Translations under genes and position numbers: made by a program
Shown: in pieces, positions 24,559 through 33,770 of the stretch
How the letters are laid out: the number at the start of each line of letters is the position of its first letter
How positions within the stretch are numbered: position 1 is the stretch's first letter
Notes under the pieces: generated by a model
Database searches by the model: none
The model's input: the letters and a program-made list of their open reading frames with translations, nothing else
Told to the model about the DNA's origin: nothing
Origin: DATBFU01 sp035498405
GTDB lineage: Bacteria > Acidobacteriota > Thermoanaerobaculia > UBA5066 > Gp7-AA6
Assembly (NCBI GenBank): GCA_035498405.1
Contig: DATKAE010000027.1
Span: 1-64,000 of the forward strand
DNA length: 64,000 nt
Reading direction: 5' to 3'

Positions 24559-25983
24559 TCACCCCTTGACACACGCGACAGGGCGCACCCGAGCGACTCG
24601 CCGCGAAAGACCGGCGGCCTCGGCGACCGCGGCCACCTCCTCGACGTCCTTGTAGGCGCCCGGAGCCTCCTCGGCCGCGCCTTTGGCGGTGTGGGACTTG
24701 ATGATGATTCCCTTCTCGGAAAGCTCGCGGATGAGGGCCTTGCCCTGCCATTGGCCCTTGGCCTGCGTGCGGCTCATCCGGCGGCCGGCTCCGTGACAGG
24801 AAGACGACAAGGCCCGGCGTTCGGATTCCGCCGTCCCGACGAGGACGAAGGAAGCCGTCCCCATCGTCCCGCCGATCAAGACGGGCTGGCCGACGGCGCG
24901 GTACTCCTCGGGAAGCTCCGGATGGCCCGGACCAAACGCGCGGGTCGCGCCCTTGCGGTGGACATAGAGAAGCCGCGGCCGGCCGCCGACCACGTGCTCC
25001 TCCGCCTTGCAGGTGTTGTGGGAGACGTCGTAGATCAGCTCCAACGACGCCTTCGGAAAGTGGCGGGCGAAAACGCGCCGGACCAAGGCGCCGATCACCT
25101 GGCGGTTGGCGAGCGCGCAGTTGATTCCCGCGCGCATGGCGCCCAGGTAATCCTCTCCGTCCGGCGAGCGGATGGGAGCACAGGCGAGCTCGCGGTCCGG
25201 CAGCCGAATCCCATAGCGGCCGGCTAAGGGAAGGAGCCGCTGCAGGTAATCGGTCCCGATCTGGTGGCCGAGGCCGCGCGATCCGCAATGGATCGTGACG
25301 AGCAGGCTCCCCTTCTCGAGCCGAAAGGCGCGCGCGGCAACGGCGTCGAAGATCTCGTCGACGACCTGGAGCTCCAGATAATGGTTGCCGGAACCCAGGG
25401 TTCCGATCTCGCCCAGTTGGCGGTCTTTGGCCCGCCGGCTCACCTTGGAGGGGTCGGCGCCCTTCATGCAACCGTTCTCCTCGACGCGCGCGAGCTCCGA
25501 GGATTCGCCCCAGCCGCTCTCGACGGCCCAGCGGGCTCCACCCAGGAGAACCTGGTCGAGCTCGTCCGGCGTCAGCCGCACGGCTCCCCCCCAGCCCACT
25601 CCCGCGGGAACCGTGCGATAGAGGTCGTGCGCGAGAGTCTCCCGCTTCTCGGAGATCTCCTCCCCCTTCAGGCCCGTCGTATACGTGCGCACGCCGCAGG
25701 AGATGTCGAACCCGACGCCGCCGGCCGAGACGATGCCGCCCTGGTCGGGATCGAATGCCGCGACACCGCCGATGGGAAAGCCGTAACCCCAGTGCGCATC
25801 GGGCATGGCGTAGGCGGCGCCGACGATGCCGGGAAGGCTCGCGACGTTGGCGAGCTGCTCGCGGACCTTCTCGTCCAGGGCGTCGATCAGCTCGCGGCTC
25901 GCGAAGATGCGCCCGGGTACGCGCATGTCTCCCGTGGCCGGCAGCTCCCAGACGTTCGGCTCGACCTCGCGAAAGGCTGTCAC
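24559..25983 (-). CDS. rtcB: RNA ligase RtcB
   Basis: 474 residues, normal length. RtcB motifs are in place: AMPDAHWGYGFPIGG, SAGGVGFDISCGVRTY (Mn-binding Cys), GTLGSGNHYLEL, VTIHCGSRGLGHQIG, YDVSHNTCKAE and SSSCHGAGRRMSR, the segment that carries the guanylylated His. It joins RNA 2',3'-cyclic phosphate ends to 5'-OH ends in tRNA or RNA repair. The GTG at 25983 overlaps the archease stop (GTGA), so the ligase and its activator are coupled. The protein here is the plain form, without an RtcR-type regulator nearby. Confidence 0.95.
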   Translation of the reverse strand: MTAFREVEPNVWELPATGDMRVPGRIFASRELIDALDEKVREQLANVASLPGIVGAAYAMPDAHWGYGFPIGGVAAFDPDQGGIVSAGGVGFDISCGVRTYTTGLKGEEISEKRETLAHDLYRTVPAGVGWGGAVRLTPDELDQVLLGGARWAVESGWGESSELARVEENGCMKGADPSKVSRRAKDRQLGEIGTLGSGNHYLELQVVDEIFDAVAARAFRLEKGSLLVTIHCGSRGLGHQIGTDYLQRLLPLAGRYGIRLPDRELACAPIRSPDGEDYLGAMRAGINCALANRQVIGALVRRVFARHFPKASLELIYDVSHNTCKAEEHVVGGRPRLLYVHRKGATRAFGPGHPELPEEYRAVGQPVLIGGTMGTASFVLVGTAESERRALSSSCHGAGRRMSRTQAKGQWQGKALIRELSEKGIIIKSHTAKGAAEEAPGAYKDVEEVAAVAEAAGLSRRVARVRPVACVKG

Positions 25984-26408
25984 ACGTCCACCACACACTG
26001 GGCCAGCCACCGATCCGCCTCTTTCGCGACGCGCACGGCGGTGTAGGTCGCCCCCTTCGGCTGCACCGTGCTCTCGTGCCGCTCCGGGTCGAACGGCTCG
26101 CCGCGGGCGCGCGCCGACAGCCGCCAGGCTGACGCTGCGCCCCCTCGGATCTCGACCTCGAAGTCCCCGAAGACGAGGTGCTTCGTGTCGGAGAGCGAGA
26201 TCAACTCGTTCAAGTACGCCACCAGCAACTCCTCGAGCCCCGTCGCTTCGAGCTCGAACCGTTCCTCGACCGCCGGTCGGACACTGGACGGACTCTCGGC
26301 GAGCAGCGCGAAGAGGGCGTGCGCCGCCCCTCGGAAGGCTTCGGCGGGTGTGGACCCGAAGCCCCGAACTCCCACGTCCGCTCCGTGCTCGAACTGCTCG
26401 AACTTCAC
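25980..26408 (-). CDS. Archease, activator of RtcB
   Basis: 142 residues from a GTG at 26408. FEQFEHGADVGVRGFGSTP is the archease N-terminus with its metal-binding Asp, ELLVAYLNELISLSDTKHLV is the central helix, and the C-terminus has HESTVQPKGATYTAVRVAK, the conserved His/Lys segment. Archease speeds guanylylation of RtcB and allows several turnovers. The frame stays open up to an ATG at 26510 (176 residues), but those codons have poorer G/C at position 3 and no homology, so I prefer the shorter start. It overlaps rtcB by 4 bp. Confidence 0.9.
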   Translation of the reverse strand: MKFEQFEHGADVGVRGFGSTPAEAFRGAAHALFALLAESPSSVRPAVEERFELEATGLEELLVAYLNELISLSDTKHLVFGDFEVEIRGGAASAWRLSARARGEPFDPERHESTVQPKGATYTAVRVAKEADRWLAQCVVDV

Positions 26409-26527
26409 GCGAGCCTCTGCCCGAAGCCGGGCGGCCCATCCTCCCTCAAACGGCAGCCGCGCGGTGTGATGCACGCGAATCATGCCCGCAATTCCGCCGG
26501 CGTCCATCATGTTATGGAGTGCCGTCC

Positions 26528-27394
26528 ATGGTTGATGCCAATGTCCCGATCGCGGCCCGCCTGGAGGAGGTCGCGTCCCTCCTCGAGCAGCAGGGCGCCA
26601 ACCCCTTCCGGGTCGGCGCCTATCGGAAGGCCGCGCGGACGCTGCGCGGGCTCGAGCAGCCGGTGTCGGAGATCCTGGAGAAGCAGGGAGTAGAAGGACT
26701 CGATCGCCTGCCGGGCATCGGCCCTGTCCTGGCGCGCGCGATCGACACCCTGGTCGCGACCGGCCGCCTGCCCATGCTCGAGCGGCTGCGCGGAGAAAGC
26801 GACCCCACGGATCTGCTCGCCTCGGTGCCGGGCATCGGCCGCACGCTGGCCGACCGGCTGCATCACGGCCTCGGCATTTCGACGCTCGAGGACCTGGAGG
26901 CGGCCGCCTTCGACGGCCGACTCGTGAACATCGAAGGAATCGGGAGCAAGCGGCTCGCCGGGATCCGCGACTCGCTCGCGAGCCGGCTCGCCCGGGCGCG
27001 CCGGCCCGCCGCCGGGCCCGCCGAGGAGCCTCCGGTCTCCGAGCTCCTCGATGTCGACCGCGAATACCGTTCCCTCGCCCGCGCGGGGCGGCTGCAGCGG
27101 ATCGCGCCCCGACGCTTCAATCCCGACCGCGAGGCATGGCTGCCGATCCTGCACACGCAGCGCGGGCCTCGCCACTACACGGCCCTCTTCTCCAACACGG
27201 CGCGGGCGCACGCTCTCGGCCACACGCACGACTGGGTCGTTCTCTACTGCGACGGCGACCGGGGAGAGCGGCAATGGACGGTCGTGACGGACTCTGCCGG
27301 TGTGCTGCAGGGGCGCCGCGTCGTGCGAGGCCGCGAGCCCGAGTGCCTCGAGTTCTACGAGCCCTTCGCGGCGACGACCCGCTCCGCCGTCTGA
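26528..27394 (+). CDS. PolX-like helix-hairpin-helix protein without polymerase or PHP domain
   Basis: 288 residues. The first about 155 align with the N-terminus of PolX (compare the gene at 7324-9165): ARLEEVASLLEQQGANPFRVGAYRKAARTL, RLPGIGPVLARAIDTLV, SVPGIGRTLADRL and NIEGIGSKRLAGI. The palm and PHP parts are absent. A different C-terminal domain of about 110 residues follows, with PILHTQRGPRHYTALFSNTARAH and HDWVVLYCDGDRGERQWTVV, which I do not recognise. It could bind DNA gaps or branched DNA as an adaptor. It is divergent from archease/rtcB across about 120 bases. Confidence 0.8.
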   Translation: MVDANVPIAARLEEVASLLEQQGANPFRVGAYRKAARTLRGLEQPVSEILEKQGVEGLDRLPGIGPVLARAIDTLVATGRLPMLERLRGESDPTDLLASVPGIGRTLADRLHHGLGISTLEDLEAAAFDGRLVNIEGIGSKRLAGIRDSLASRLARARRPAAGPAEEPPVSELLDVDREYRSLARAGRLQRIAPRRFNPDREAWLPILHTQRGPRHYTALFSNTARAHALGHTHDWVVLYCDGDRGERQWTVVTDSAGVLQGRRVVRGREPECLEFYEPFAATTRSAV

Positions 27395-27509
27395 CGGCGC
27401 CGACGGGCCGGCCGGCGCTTACCTGTAGAATGCCTAGAAGACACGCTCGCTCCGGCGTCATGCTACCCTTCTGGCGAGAACGCGCCTCCATCGAGAAGCC
27501 GATCACCGG

Positions 27510-28997
27510 TTGAGAGACCGCCGTACTGCCGCCGCCGCGGCCCTCGCCTTCCTTCTCTCGAGCCTTTCCGTCCCCGCCCGGGCCGAAGACCGCGCCACGC
27601 TGCTCTGGAAGGGAGAGTCCCACCCGATCGGCACGGTGGCGGGCAAGGGGTTCTCCGCCGGGGACGCCGCGCGCGCGCTCGGCTTCGAGGTCTCCGTCGA
27701 CTCGACGACCGGTGTCCTGACGCTGACCGGACACGGCCACAAGGTGCTCGTGGGCGCGGGCACCGCCCAGGTTCCCGTGGATCAGCGACTCGTTTCGATC
27801 TCGAGGCCCGCCGAGACGATCGCCGGCACACTCTTCGTCCCGGCCGACTTCCTCGAGAAGGTTCTCTTCCCCCTCGTCGGGGCGACCGGATCTTATGACC
27901 CCGCGCGGCGGATCTGGACGCTTTCGGAGGGCGGCGTCCTCACGATCGAAACGGCCGTCGTCCATGTCGCCCCGGTCACACAGGTCGTTTTCAAGCAATC
28001 GGCACCGGCAAAATTCACTTCGGTGCCGGGCGCTTCGGCGGTACAGATCCGCTGGCCGGGCCAGACGGTCGTGGCCCCCTTCTCCGAGCGGCGCTACGAG
28101 GACCCGCTCGTCTCCGTCGTCCGCTTCTCGGGAGACACCGCCACCGTCGAGTTTCGCGAAACCGGGCTCGTCCCGAGAGCCTACGCGCTGACGGGTCCGG
28201 ACCGCGTCGTCGTCGAGGTCGCGCGGATCGGCGCCGCCGCGGGCCAGGCGCCGCCGCCCGCTCCCGCGGCCGAAGCCACCCTGACGTTCGTCATCGATCC
28301 GGGGCACGGCGGCACCGAGACCGGCGCCATCGGCGCCGGCGGCCTGCAGGAGAAGCAGGCCACGCTCGAGATCGCCCGCAAGCTCGCGGCGACACTGCCT
28401 CGGGTACTCACCTGCCGCGTCGTGCTGACGCGCGAGACCGACGGACTGGTCTCGCTCGACGACCGCACCTCCGTCGCGAACCACGAGAAGGCCGATTTCT
28501 TCCTCTCGATCCACGCCAACTCGTCGCGAGCCGCAGGAGCCCGCGGGTCGGAGACGTACTACCTGTCCCTGGCCGCTTCCGACAAGCTGGCCCAGGAGGT
28601 GGCGAGTCGCGAGAACGAGGCTGCCGCCGCGTCCCCCACGCCCACCGGAGCCCCGGGCAATCGCGATCTCGATTTCATTCTGTGGGATCTGGCGCAGACC
28701 GCGCATTTGAAGGAGTCGAGCGAGCTGGCCGAGGCGATCCAGAACGAGTTGAACGGGGTCTCCGGGACCGAGAACCGAGGGATCAAGCAGGCGCCCTTCA
28801 AGGTCTTAGTCGGCGCCACGATGCCGGCGGTTCTGATCGAGACCGCGTTCATCTCCAACCCCGACGAGGAGAAGAAGCTCGCCTCCCCCGAGTTCCAGCA
28901 GAGCGTCGCCGACGCCATCGCGAAAGCCGTCGCCCGCTTCTTCGCTCTCCGCCGCCCCGGCGCCCTGCGATCGCCGACACCGACCCCGCCCCGATGA
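27510..28997 (+). CDS. N-acetylmuramoyl-L-alanine amidase with an N-terminal beta domain
   Basis: 495 residues from a TTG at 27510. A signal peptide (AAAAALAFLLSSLSVPARA) leads to a copper-amine-oxidase-N/AMIN-like beta region (GFSAGDAARALGFEVSVD, LFVPADFLEKVLFPL). The catalytic Amidase_3 domain starts near 255: FVIDPGHGGTETGA (zinc His), a Glu near NHEKADFFLSIHANSS (second His) and AVLIETAFISNPDEEKKL (catalytic Glu). It cleaves the amide between MurNAc and the stem peptide in the periplasm. It is coupled (ATGA) to the GerMN gene. This order is common in Acidobacteriota-like genomes. Confidence 0.92.
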   Translation: MRDRRTAAAAALAFLLSSLSVPARAEDRATLLWKGESHPIGTVAGKGFSAGDAARALGFEVSVDSTTGVLTLTGHGHKVLVGAGTAQVPVDQRLVSISRPAETIAGTLFVPADFLEKVLFPLVGATGSYDPARRIWTLSEGGVLTIETAVVHVAPVTQVVFKQSAPAKFTSVPGASAVQIRWPGQTVVAPFSERRYEDPLVSVVRFSGDTATVEFRETGLVPRAYALTGPDRVVVEVARIGAAAGQAPPPAPAAEATLTFVIDPGHGGTETGAIGAGGLQEKQATLEIARKLAATLPRVLTCRVVLTRETDGLVSLDDRTSVANHEKADFFLSIHANSSRAAGARGSETYYLSLAASDKLAQEVASRENEAAAASPTPTGAPGNRDLDFILWDLAQTAHLKESSELAEAIQNELNGVSGTENRGIKQAPFKVLVGATMPAVLIETAFISNPDEEKKLASPEFQQSVADAIAKAVARFFALRRPGALRSPTPTPPR

Positions 28998-29596
28998 CCC
29001 GCCGGGCCGCGGCGCTGCTCTTGCTCTCTCTCGCCCTGGCTGTCGGGGCGCTGATCCTGTGGACGCGGGGAGCACCCTCTCTTGCCGGGAGACGCCGGAC
29101 CCGTGTCTTCCGCAACGTCACCCCGGCCCTCGCGGTCCCTTCCACACCCGGCGCCTCGGTCGTCACACCGGTCGAGACGGTCCGCCTGACGCTCTTCTTT
29201 CCAGGCAAAGAGGACGGCAAGCTCCGGCCCGAGGAGCGCGACATTCCGAAACCGAGCGGCGCCGGGGGGGCGCTGAAGGCCATCTTCGCGGAGCTGCAGC
29301 GGGGACCGTCCCACCCCGAGCTGACGACACCCCTGCCGGACAAGATCCGGCTGCGAAATGCCTTCCTCCTCCCGGAAGGAGAGGTCGTGCTGGACCTGGC
29401 CGTCGATTCCGGACTTTCTTTCGGTTCGGATGAGGAGCTGACCATCGTTGCCTCGCTGGTCGACACCATCCTCCAGAACGTGGCGGACACCAAGAGCGTG
29501 CGCATTCTCGTCAACGGCGAGCCCGCGGAAAGCCTCGGGGGGCACGTCGACCTGACCCGGCCGCTGCTTTACCTTCGAGGAGAGCTCGCCTCCTAA
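28994..29596 (+). CDS. GerMN-domain protein, exported
   Basis: 200 residues. An N-terminal hydrophobic segment (ALLLLSLALAVGALILWT) anchors or exports it. The rest is a GerMN domain: VRLTLFFPGKEDGKLRPEER, ALKAIFAELQRGPSHPELTTPLP, LRNAFLLPEGEVVLDLAV and VRILVNGEPAESLGGHVDLTRPL. In spore formers GerM works at the cell wall; here the gene follows an amidase with an ATGA overlap, so a shared role in wall turnover is likely. It ends before a perfect hairpin that it shares with the facing gene. Confidence 0.85.
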   Translation: MTRRAAALLLLSLALAVGALILWTRGAPSLAGRRRTRVFRNVTPALAVPSTPGASVVTPVETVRLTLFFPGKEDGKLRPEERDIPKPSGAGGALKAIFAELQRGPSHPELTTPLPDKIRLRNAFLLPEGEVVLDLAVDSGLSFGSDEELTIVASLVDTILQNVADTKSVRILVNGEPAESLGGHVDLTRPLLYLRGELAS

Positions 29597-29636
29597 GACC
29601 TCGGGCTCGCCGGCGACTCGGCAGCCCCTCGGCCTG

Positions 29637-29660
29637 CCCTCTCCCCACGCGGGGAGAGGG
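29637..29660. terminator. Hairpin between convergent genes, likely bidirectional terminator
   Basis: CCCTCTCCCC (29637-29646) and GGGGAGAGGG (29651-29660) form a perfect 10-bp stem with loop ACGC, in the 79 bases between the facing GerMN and NmrA-type genes. There is no T-run on either side, so it may work with other factors. Confidence 0.6.
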
Positions 29661-29675
29661 TCCGTCCAAGACCCG

Positions 29676-30551
29676 CTAGCCGCGGCCGCCGGCGATCAGC
29701 GATCCGAGCACGTCGGCCGGCCCGAGACTTCCGCGCCTCCGGATCGCCGGGCCGCCCTCAAACGCCACCAGGCCGCTGTTGACGGCGCCGAACATCTCCT
29801 GGAAGGTCTTCGCGACGCCTGCCGACATCCCCGCCGCCGTCATCGCCGGCACGACCGCCTCGAGCGGTGCTGCCTGAACGCGCACTTCGCGGCGAAGGAG
29901 CTTGGAAAGCTCGGCGGCGACGTTCTCCGGACTCCACTCCTTCGGTCCCGAGAGCTCGACGACCCGCCTTCCCTCCGCCGGGTCGAGCAGCATCTCCGCG
30001 GCGACCCGGCCGACGTCCCGGGTCCCGACCATCGGAATTGCTCGCCCCGGGGTCAAGAACGAGGGCAGCACACCCTTCTCCTGCGCGTCCCGGAGCACTC
30101 CGGCCCAGTTTTCCAGAAAATAGGCGGCGCGCACGCTCGTGAAGATCTTGACGGCGTCGCCTATCGCGCGCTCGGCATGGTGCAGCATCTGGATCGGACC
30201 CGTGCCTCTGGCGTGTTGTGCTCCAATGGAAGAGAGGAGGACGACGCGTCGGATGCCGCTCGAGCGGACCGATCGGGCGACCTCTTCGACGGTCCGCCTC
30301 AGGGCCGCGATCAAGTCCTCGGCCGTGTATTGGGGCGGAATCAGGAGATAGGCGCCGCTCGCGCCCGACAGAGCGCGGGTCAGACCACCCGTCTCATCGA
30401 GCGAAGCGACCGCGACCTCCGCGCCCTTCTTCTTCCATTCCGCGCCCTTGCCTTCCTCGCGCACGATCACGCGCACGGGCTCTCCGCGAGCCAAAAGCTC
30501 GCTCGCGACGGCACTTCCCGTGTGACCGGTCACTCCCGCTACGACGTACAT
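29676..30551 (-). CDS. NmrA/NAD(P)-binding oxidoreductase-like protein
   Basis: 291 residues from the ATG at 30551 (GAGAGGAG upstream). YVVAGVTGHTGSAVASELL is the Rossmann nucleotide loop (GxxGxxG type), followed by RVVLLSSIGAQHARGTG and ENWAGVLRDAQEKGVLPSFLTPGRAIPMVGTRDVGRVAAEML, the usual SDR-a5/NmrA-like plan. Members act as quinone or NADPH oxidoreductases or as redox sensors. No active-site YxxxK is clear. Alone on its strand. Confidence 0.88.
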   Translation of the reverse strand: MYVVAGVTGHTGSAVASELLARGEPVRVIVREEGKGAEWKKKGAEVAVASLDETGGLTRALSGASGAYLLIPPQYTAEDLIAALRRTVEEVARSVRSSGIRRVVLLSSIGAQHARGTGPIQMLHHAERAIGDAVKIFTSVRAAYFLENWAGVLRDAQEKGVLPSFLTPGRAIPMVGTRDVGRVAAEMLLDPAEGRRVVELSGPKEWSPENVAAELSKLLRREVRVQAAPLEAVVPAMTAAGMSAGVAKTFQEMFGAVNSGLVAFEGGPAIRRRGSLGPADVLGSLIAGGRG

Positions 30552-30702
30552 GATTTTTCTCCTCTCGCTCACCGGCTACTACGCGGGCGGGCCCCGGCCG
30601 GGTTCACCGCGTCGGTTTCGAGGGCCCCCTGGCCGGCGACCGTCGCTCACCCCATGCTAGTCTCGGGGGAAGTTCGATGTCCGACCCGTCTTCGACCGCC
30701 CC

Positions 30703-31461
30703 ATGACCCGCTCGACGCCGCGGCCCGACGGGCGCAAGCCCTCCGAAATGCGCTCCGTCTCGATCGAGACGGGGGCCACCCGGTACGCCGAAGGCTCCGC
30801 CCTGATCACCCTCGGCTTCACGCGCGTCCTCTGCACGGCCTCGGTCGAGGACCGCGTTCCGCCGTTCTTGAAGGGCAGCGGCAGCGGCTGGGTCACGGCG
30901 GAGTACGGAATGCTCCCCCGCTCGACGCACACCCGCTCGGCTCGGGAGGCGGCGGCCGGCAAGCAAGGGGGGCGCACCCAGGAGATCCAGCGGCTGATCG
31001 GTCGGGCGCTGCGCAGCGTCGTCGAGCTGCGGGGCCTCTCGGAGCGGACGATCACGCTCGACTGCGACGTTCTCCAGGCCGACGGCGGGACGCGCTGCGC
31101 CGCGATCTCGGGAGCCTGCGTCGCGCTGGCACTCGCGCTCGCGCGGCTGGTGCGCGAAGGCAAGATCTTGCGCTGGCCCCTCCGCGAGACGGTCGCCGCC
31201 GTGTCCGTCGGGATCTGCGCGGGCCAGCCCGTGCTCGACCTGGCGTACGAGGAGGACTCGGAAGCGGATGTCGACGTCAACGTCGTCGGCACTGCTTCCG
31301 GAAACTTCGTCGAGATCCAGGGAACCGCCGAGCGCCGCCCCTTCTCCGAGGAGCAGCTCGCGGAGTTGCTCGCCCTCTCGCGCAAAGCCTTGAAGAAGCT
31401 CGCGGAAGCCCAGCAGCAGGTCCTCGCCGAGCACCTGAGGGGAATCGACACCGGCGACTGA
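30703..31461 (+). CDS. rph: Ribonuclease PH
   Basis: 252 residues, normal size. RPDGRKPSEMRSVSIETGATRYAEGSAL at the N-terminus, TAEYGMLPRSTHTR, QEIQRLIGRALRSVVEL, LDCDVLQADGGTRCAAISGACVALA and SEADVDVNVV are all RNase PH motifs, including the phosphate- and metal-binding residues. It trims the 3' ends of tRNA precursors using phosphate. The ATG at 30703 lacks a clear ribosome site. It is followed by an intergenic stretch of about 100 bases with a TAAAAT box before the ATP-grasp gene. Confidence 0.95.
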   Translation: MTRSTPRPDGRKPSEMRSVSIETGATRYAEGSALITLGFTRVLCTASVEDRVPPFLKGSGSGWVTAEYGMLPRSTHTRSAREAAAGKQGGRTQEIQRLIGRALRSVVELRGLSERTITLDCDVLQADGGTRCAAISGACVALALALARLVREGKILRWPLRETVAAVSVGICAGQPVLDLAYEEDSEADVDVNVVGTASGNFVEIQGTAERRPFSEEQLAELLALSRKALKKLAEAQQQVLAEHLRGIDTGD

Positions 31462-31563
31462 GCGTGCCGCCGCGCCGCCGCCGGCGCGGAGCCCAAGGCG
31501 CGCACCTGGCATAAAATCGGCGCCCCGCGGCTTCCCGCGGCGAGAAAGGCTGGTGGTGCCCCC

Positions 31564-32580
31564 ATGAAGCACATTGGCATTCTCTTCGGCCAAGAGCGAG
31601 CCTTCCCCCTGGCGCTGGTCGACCGCATCAACGCCCTGGGGGTGGAGGATGGGATCTCCGCCGAACCGGTGAAGGTCGGAGGCGTCGGGCTGGAAACGAC
31701 GAAGCGGTACGACCTGATCCTCGACCGGATCAGCCAGGACATCCCCTTCTACCGCGCGATCCTGAAGAAGTTCGCCTCCGACGGAACCATCGTCGTCAAC
31801 AACCCCTTCTGGTGGTCGGCCGACGACAAGTTCTTCAACAACGTCCTCGCGCGCCGGATCGGGGTCGCGGTGCCGAAGACCGTGATTCTCCCCTCCCATC
31901 AGCATCCTCCCGACACGACCTCCGAGTCGATGTCGAACCTGATCTTTCCCCTCCAGTGGGACGAGATCTTTGCGCACGTCGGCTTTCCCGCGTACTTCAA
32001 GCCGTACTCGGGAGGCGGCTGGAAGCACGTCTACCGGGTGACCAACCCCGACGAGTTTTTCGCGGCCTACCGGGACTCCGGGCAGCACGTCATGACGCTG
32101 CAGGAGGAGATCGTCTTCGACGAGTACTTCCGCTGCTATGCGATCGGACGCCGCTACGTCCACGTCATGCGCTACGACCCGCGCCAGCCGCACCACGACC
32201 GTTACGTCAAGAACCCGCCGCCGATCGAGCCGGCTCTGTCCGAGCGGCTGCACAACGACTGCCTGAAGCTGACCGAGTCGCTCGGCTACGACTTCGACAC
32301 GCTCGAATTCGCGGTGCGGGGCGGGGTTCCCTACGCGATCGATTTCTTGAATCCCGCGCCCGACGCCGACCCCTCCTCCGTCGGGGAGGAGAACTTCCAC
32401 TGGGTTCTCGAGCATGCCTCGCGCTGGCTGCTGGAGCGGGTGCGCCAGGGGGTCGAGCCGGTGGTTCGAGATCACTGGCAGGAATTCCTGACCGGGGGCG
32501 GCCGCCGGCCCAAGCCGGCCGCGCCCCGCGCGCCGGCCTCGGGCGCCCCGAGGCGACCCCGGCCCCGCGCCGGAGCCTAG
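31564..32580 (+). CDS. ATP-grasp ligase, RimK-like
   Basis: 338 residues. An N-terminal pre-ATP-grasp domain (ILFGQERAFPLALVDRI, YDLILDRISQDIPFYRAIL) is followed by the ATP-grasp fold: FPAYFKPYSGGGWKHVYRV (phosphate loop), MTLQEEIVFDEYFRCYAIG, and TLEFAVRGGVPYAIDFLNPAPD with the metal-binding Glu/Asp/Asn. The tail is Pro/Arg-rich. ATP-grasp ligases join a carboxylate to an amine or thiol through an acyl phosphate. The next gene starts 7 bp on and encodes a GCS2-type ligase, so the two probably act on the same product. Confidence 0.85.
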   Translation: MKHIGILFGQERAFPLALVDRINALGVEDGISAEPVKVGGVGLETTKRYDLILDRISQDIPFYRAILKKFASDGTIVVNNPFWWSADDKFFNNVLARRIGVAVPKTVILPSHQHPPDTTSESMSNLIFPLQWDEIFAHVGFPAYFKPYSGGGWKHVYRVTNPDEFFAAYRDSGQHVMTLQEEIVFDEYFRCYAIGRRYVHVMRYDPRQPHHDRYVKNPPPIEPALSERLHNDCLKLTESLGYDFDTLEFAVRGGVPYAIDFLNPAPDADPSSVGEENFHWVLEHASRWLLERVRQGVEPVVRDHWQEFLTGGGRRPKPAAPRAPASGAPRRPRPRAGA

Positions 32581-32587
32581 CGCTCCG

Positions 32588-33733
32588 ATGGCCGAGCGCC
32601 CGGCCTTCACCCTCGGGGTGGAGGAGGAGTTCCAGATCATCGACCCGGAGACGCGGCAGCTGCGTTCTCATGTCCAACAGCTGCTCGAAGAAGGCAAGCG
32701 GCTCCTGAAGGAGCGCGTGAAGCCCGAGATGCATCAGTCCGTCATCGAGCTCGGGACCGGCATCTGCAGGAACATCGAGGAAGTCCGCCGGGACGTCGGC
32801 GAGATGCGCACCGAGATCATCTCGCTGGCCGCGCGCAACGGCATGAGGGTCGCGGCCGCGGGAACGCATCCCTTTTCCAACTGGGCCGACCAGAAGATCT
32901 TCCCGGATCCCCGCTACGACCAGGTCGTGGAGGAGATGCAGCTGCTCGCCCGCGCGAACCTGATCTTCGGCCTTCACGTGCACGTCGGAATCGCGGACCG
33001 CGCTCTGGCCATCCAGATCATGAATGAGGCCTGTTACTTCCTGCCGCACCTGCTCGCCCTCTCGACCAACTCGCCCTTCTGGCTCAGCCGCAACTCGGGG
33101 TTGAAGAGCTTCCGCACGAAGGTCTTCGACCGGTTCCCGCGCACCTCGATCCCCGAATACTTCGACACCCCGGCCGAGTTCGACGACTACGTGCGCATCC
33201 TCGTCAAGACCAATTCGATCGACAACGGGAAGAAGATCTGGTGGGACGTGCGTCCGCATCCCTTCTTCGAAACCATCGAGTTCCGAGTCTGCGACATCCC
33301 GATGCGCCTGGACGAAACCGTGACGCTGGCGGCGCTGATCCAGGCCATCTGCGCGAAGCTCTACAAGCTGCGCGTTCAGAACCTCGGGTGGCGGCGGTAC
33401 CGGCGGGCGCTGATCCTCGAAAACAAGTGGCGCGCCAGCCGTTACGGCATCGACGGCAAGTTGATCGACTTCGGAAAGGAGATCGAGGTGCCCTTCCGGG
33501 AGCTCGCCGCGGAGATGCTCGACTTCGTGGACGACGTCGTCGATGAACTGGGTTCCCGGCGGGAGGTCCAAGGGGTAAACTGGATCCTGCAGAATGGAAC
33601 GGGCGCCGACCGGCAACTGCGCGTGTACGAAGCGACCGGCGGCGACCTGAAGAAGGTCGTCGACTACATCTGTGATGAAACCCGCCACGGACTGGCCGTG
33701 GAGACCCCGTACAATCCCCTGGCGTCCCGCTGA
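32588..33733 (+). CDS. Carboxylate-amine ligase, GCS2/YbdK family
   Basis: 381 residues, COG2170-like: FTLGVEEEFQIIDPETRQL at the N-terminus, MHQSVIELGTGICRNIEEVR, AAAGTHPFSNW, FGLHVHVGIADRALAI, LSTNSPFWLSRNSGLKSFR, and ETIEFRVCDIPMRLDETV. The GCS2 fold is that of glutamate-cysteine ligase, but family members such as YbdK are only weak glutamate-cysteine ligases and their real substrates are unknown. It follows the ATP-grasp gene by 7 bp and precedes a peptidase gene, a setting known for amidoligase operons that make small peptides. Confidence 0.92.
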   Translation: MAERPAFTLGVEEEFQIIDPETRQLRSHVQQLLEEGKRLLKERVKPEMHQSVIELGTGICRNIEEVRRDVGEMRTEIISLAARNGMRVAAAGTHPFSNWADQKIFPDPRYDQVVEEMQLLARANLIFGLHVHVGIADRALAIQIMNEACYFLPHLLALSTNSPFWLSRNSGLKSFRTKVFDRFPRTSIPEYFDTPAEFDDYVRILVKTNSIDNGKKIWWDVRPHPFFETIEFRVCDIPMRLDETVTLAALIQAICAKLYKLRVQNLGWRRYRRALILENKWRASRYGIDGKLIDFGKEIEVPFRELAAEMLDFVDDVVDELGSRREVQGVNWILQNGTGADRQLRVYEATGGDLKKVVDYICDETRHGLAVETPYNPLASR

Positions 33734-33770
33734 TCCTGCGGAATCCTCGGACAAGGAGTGAACGATCGAC

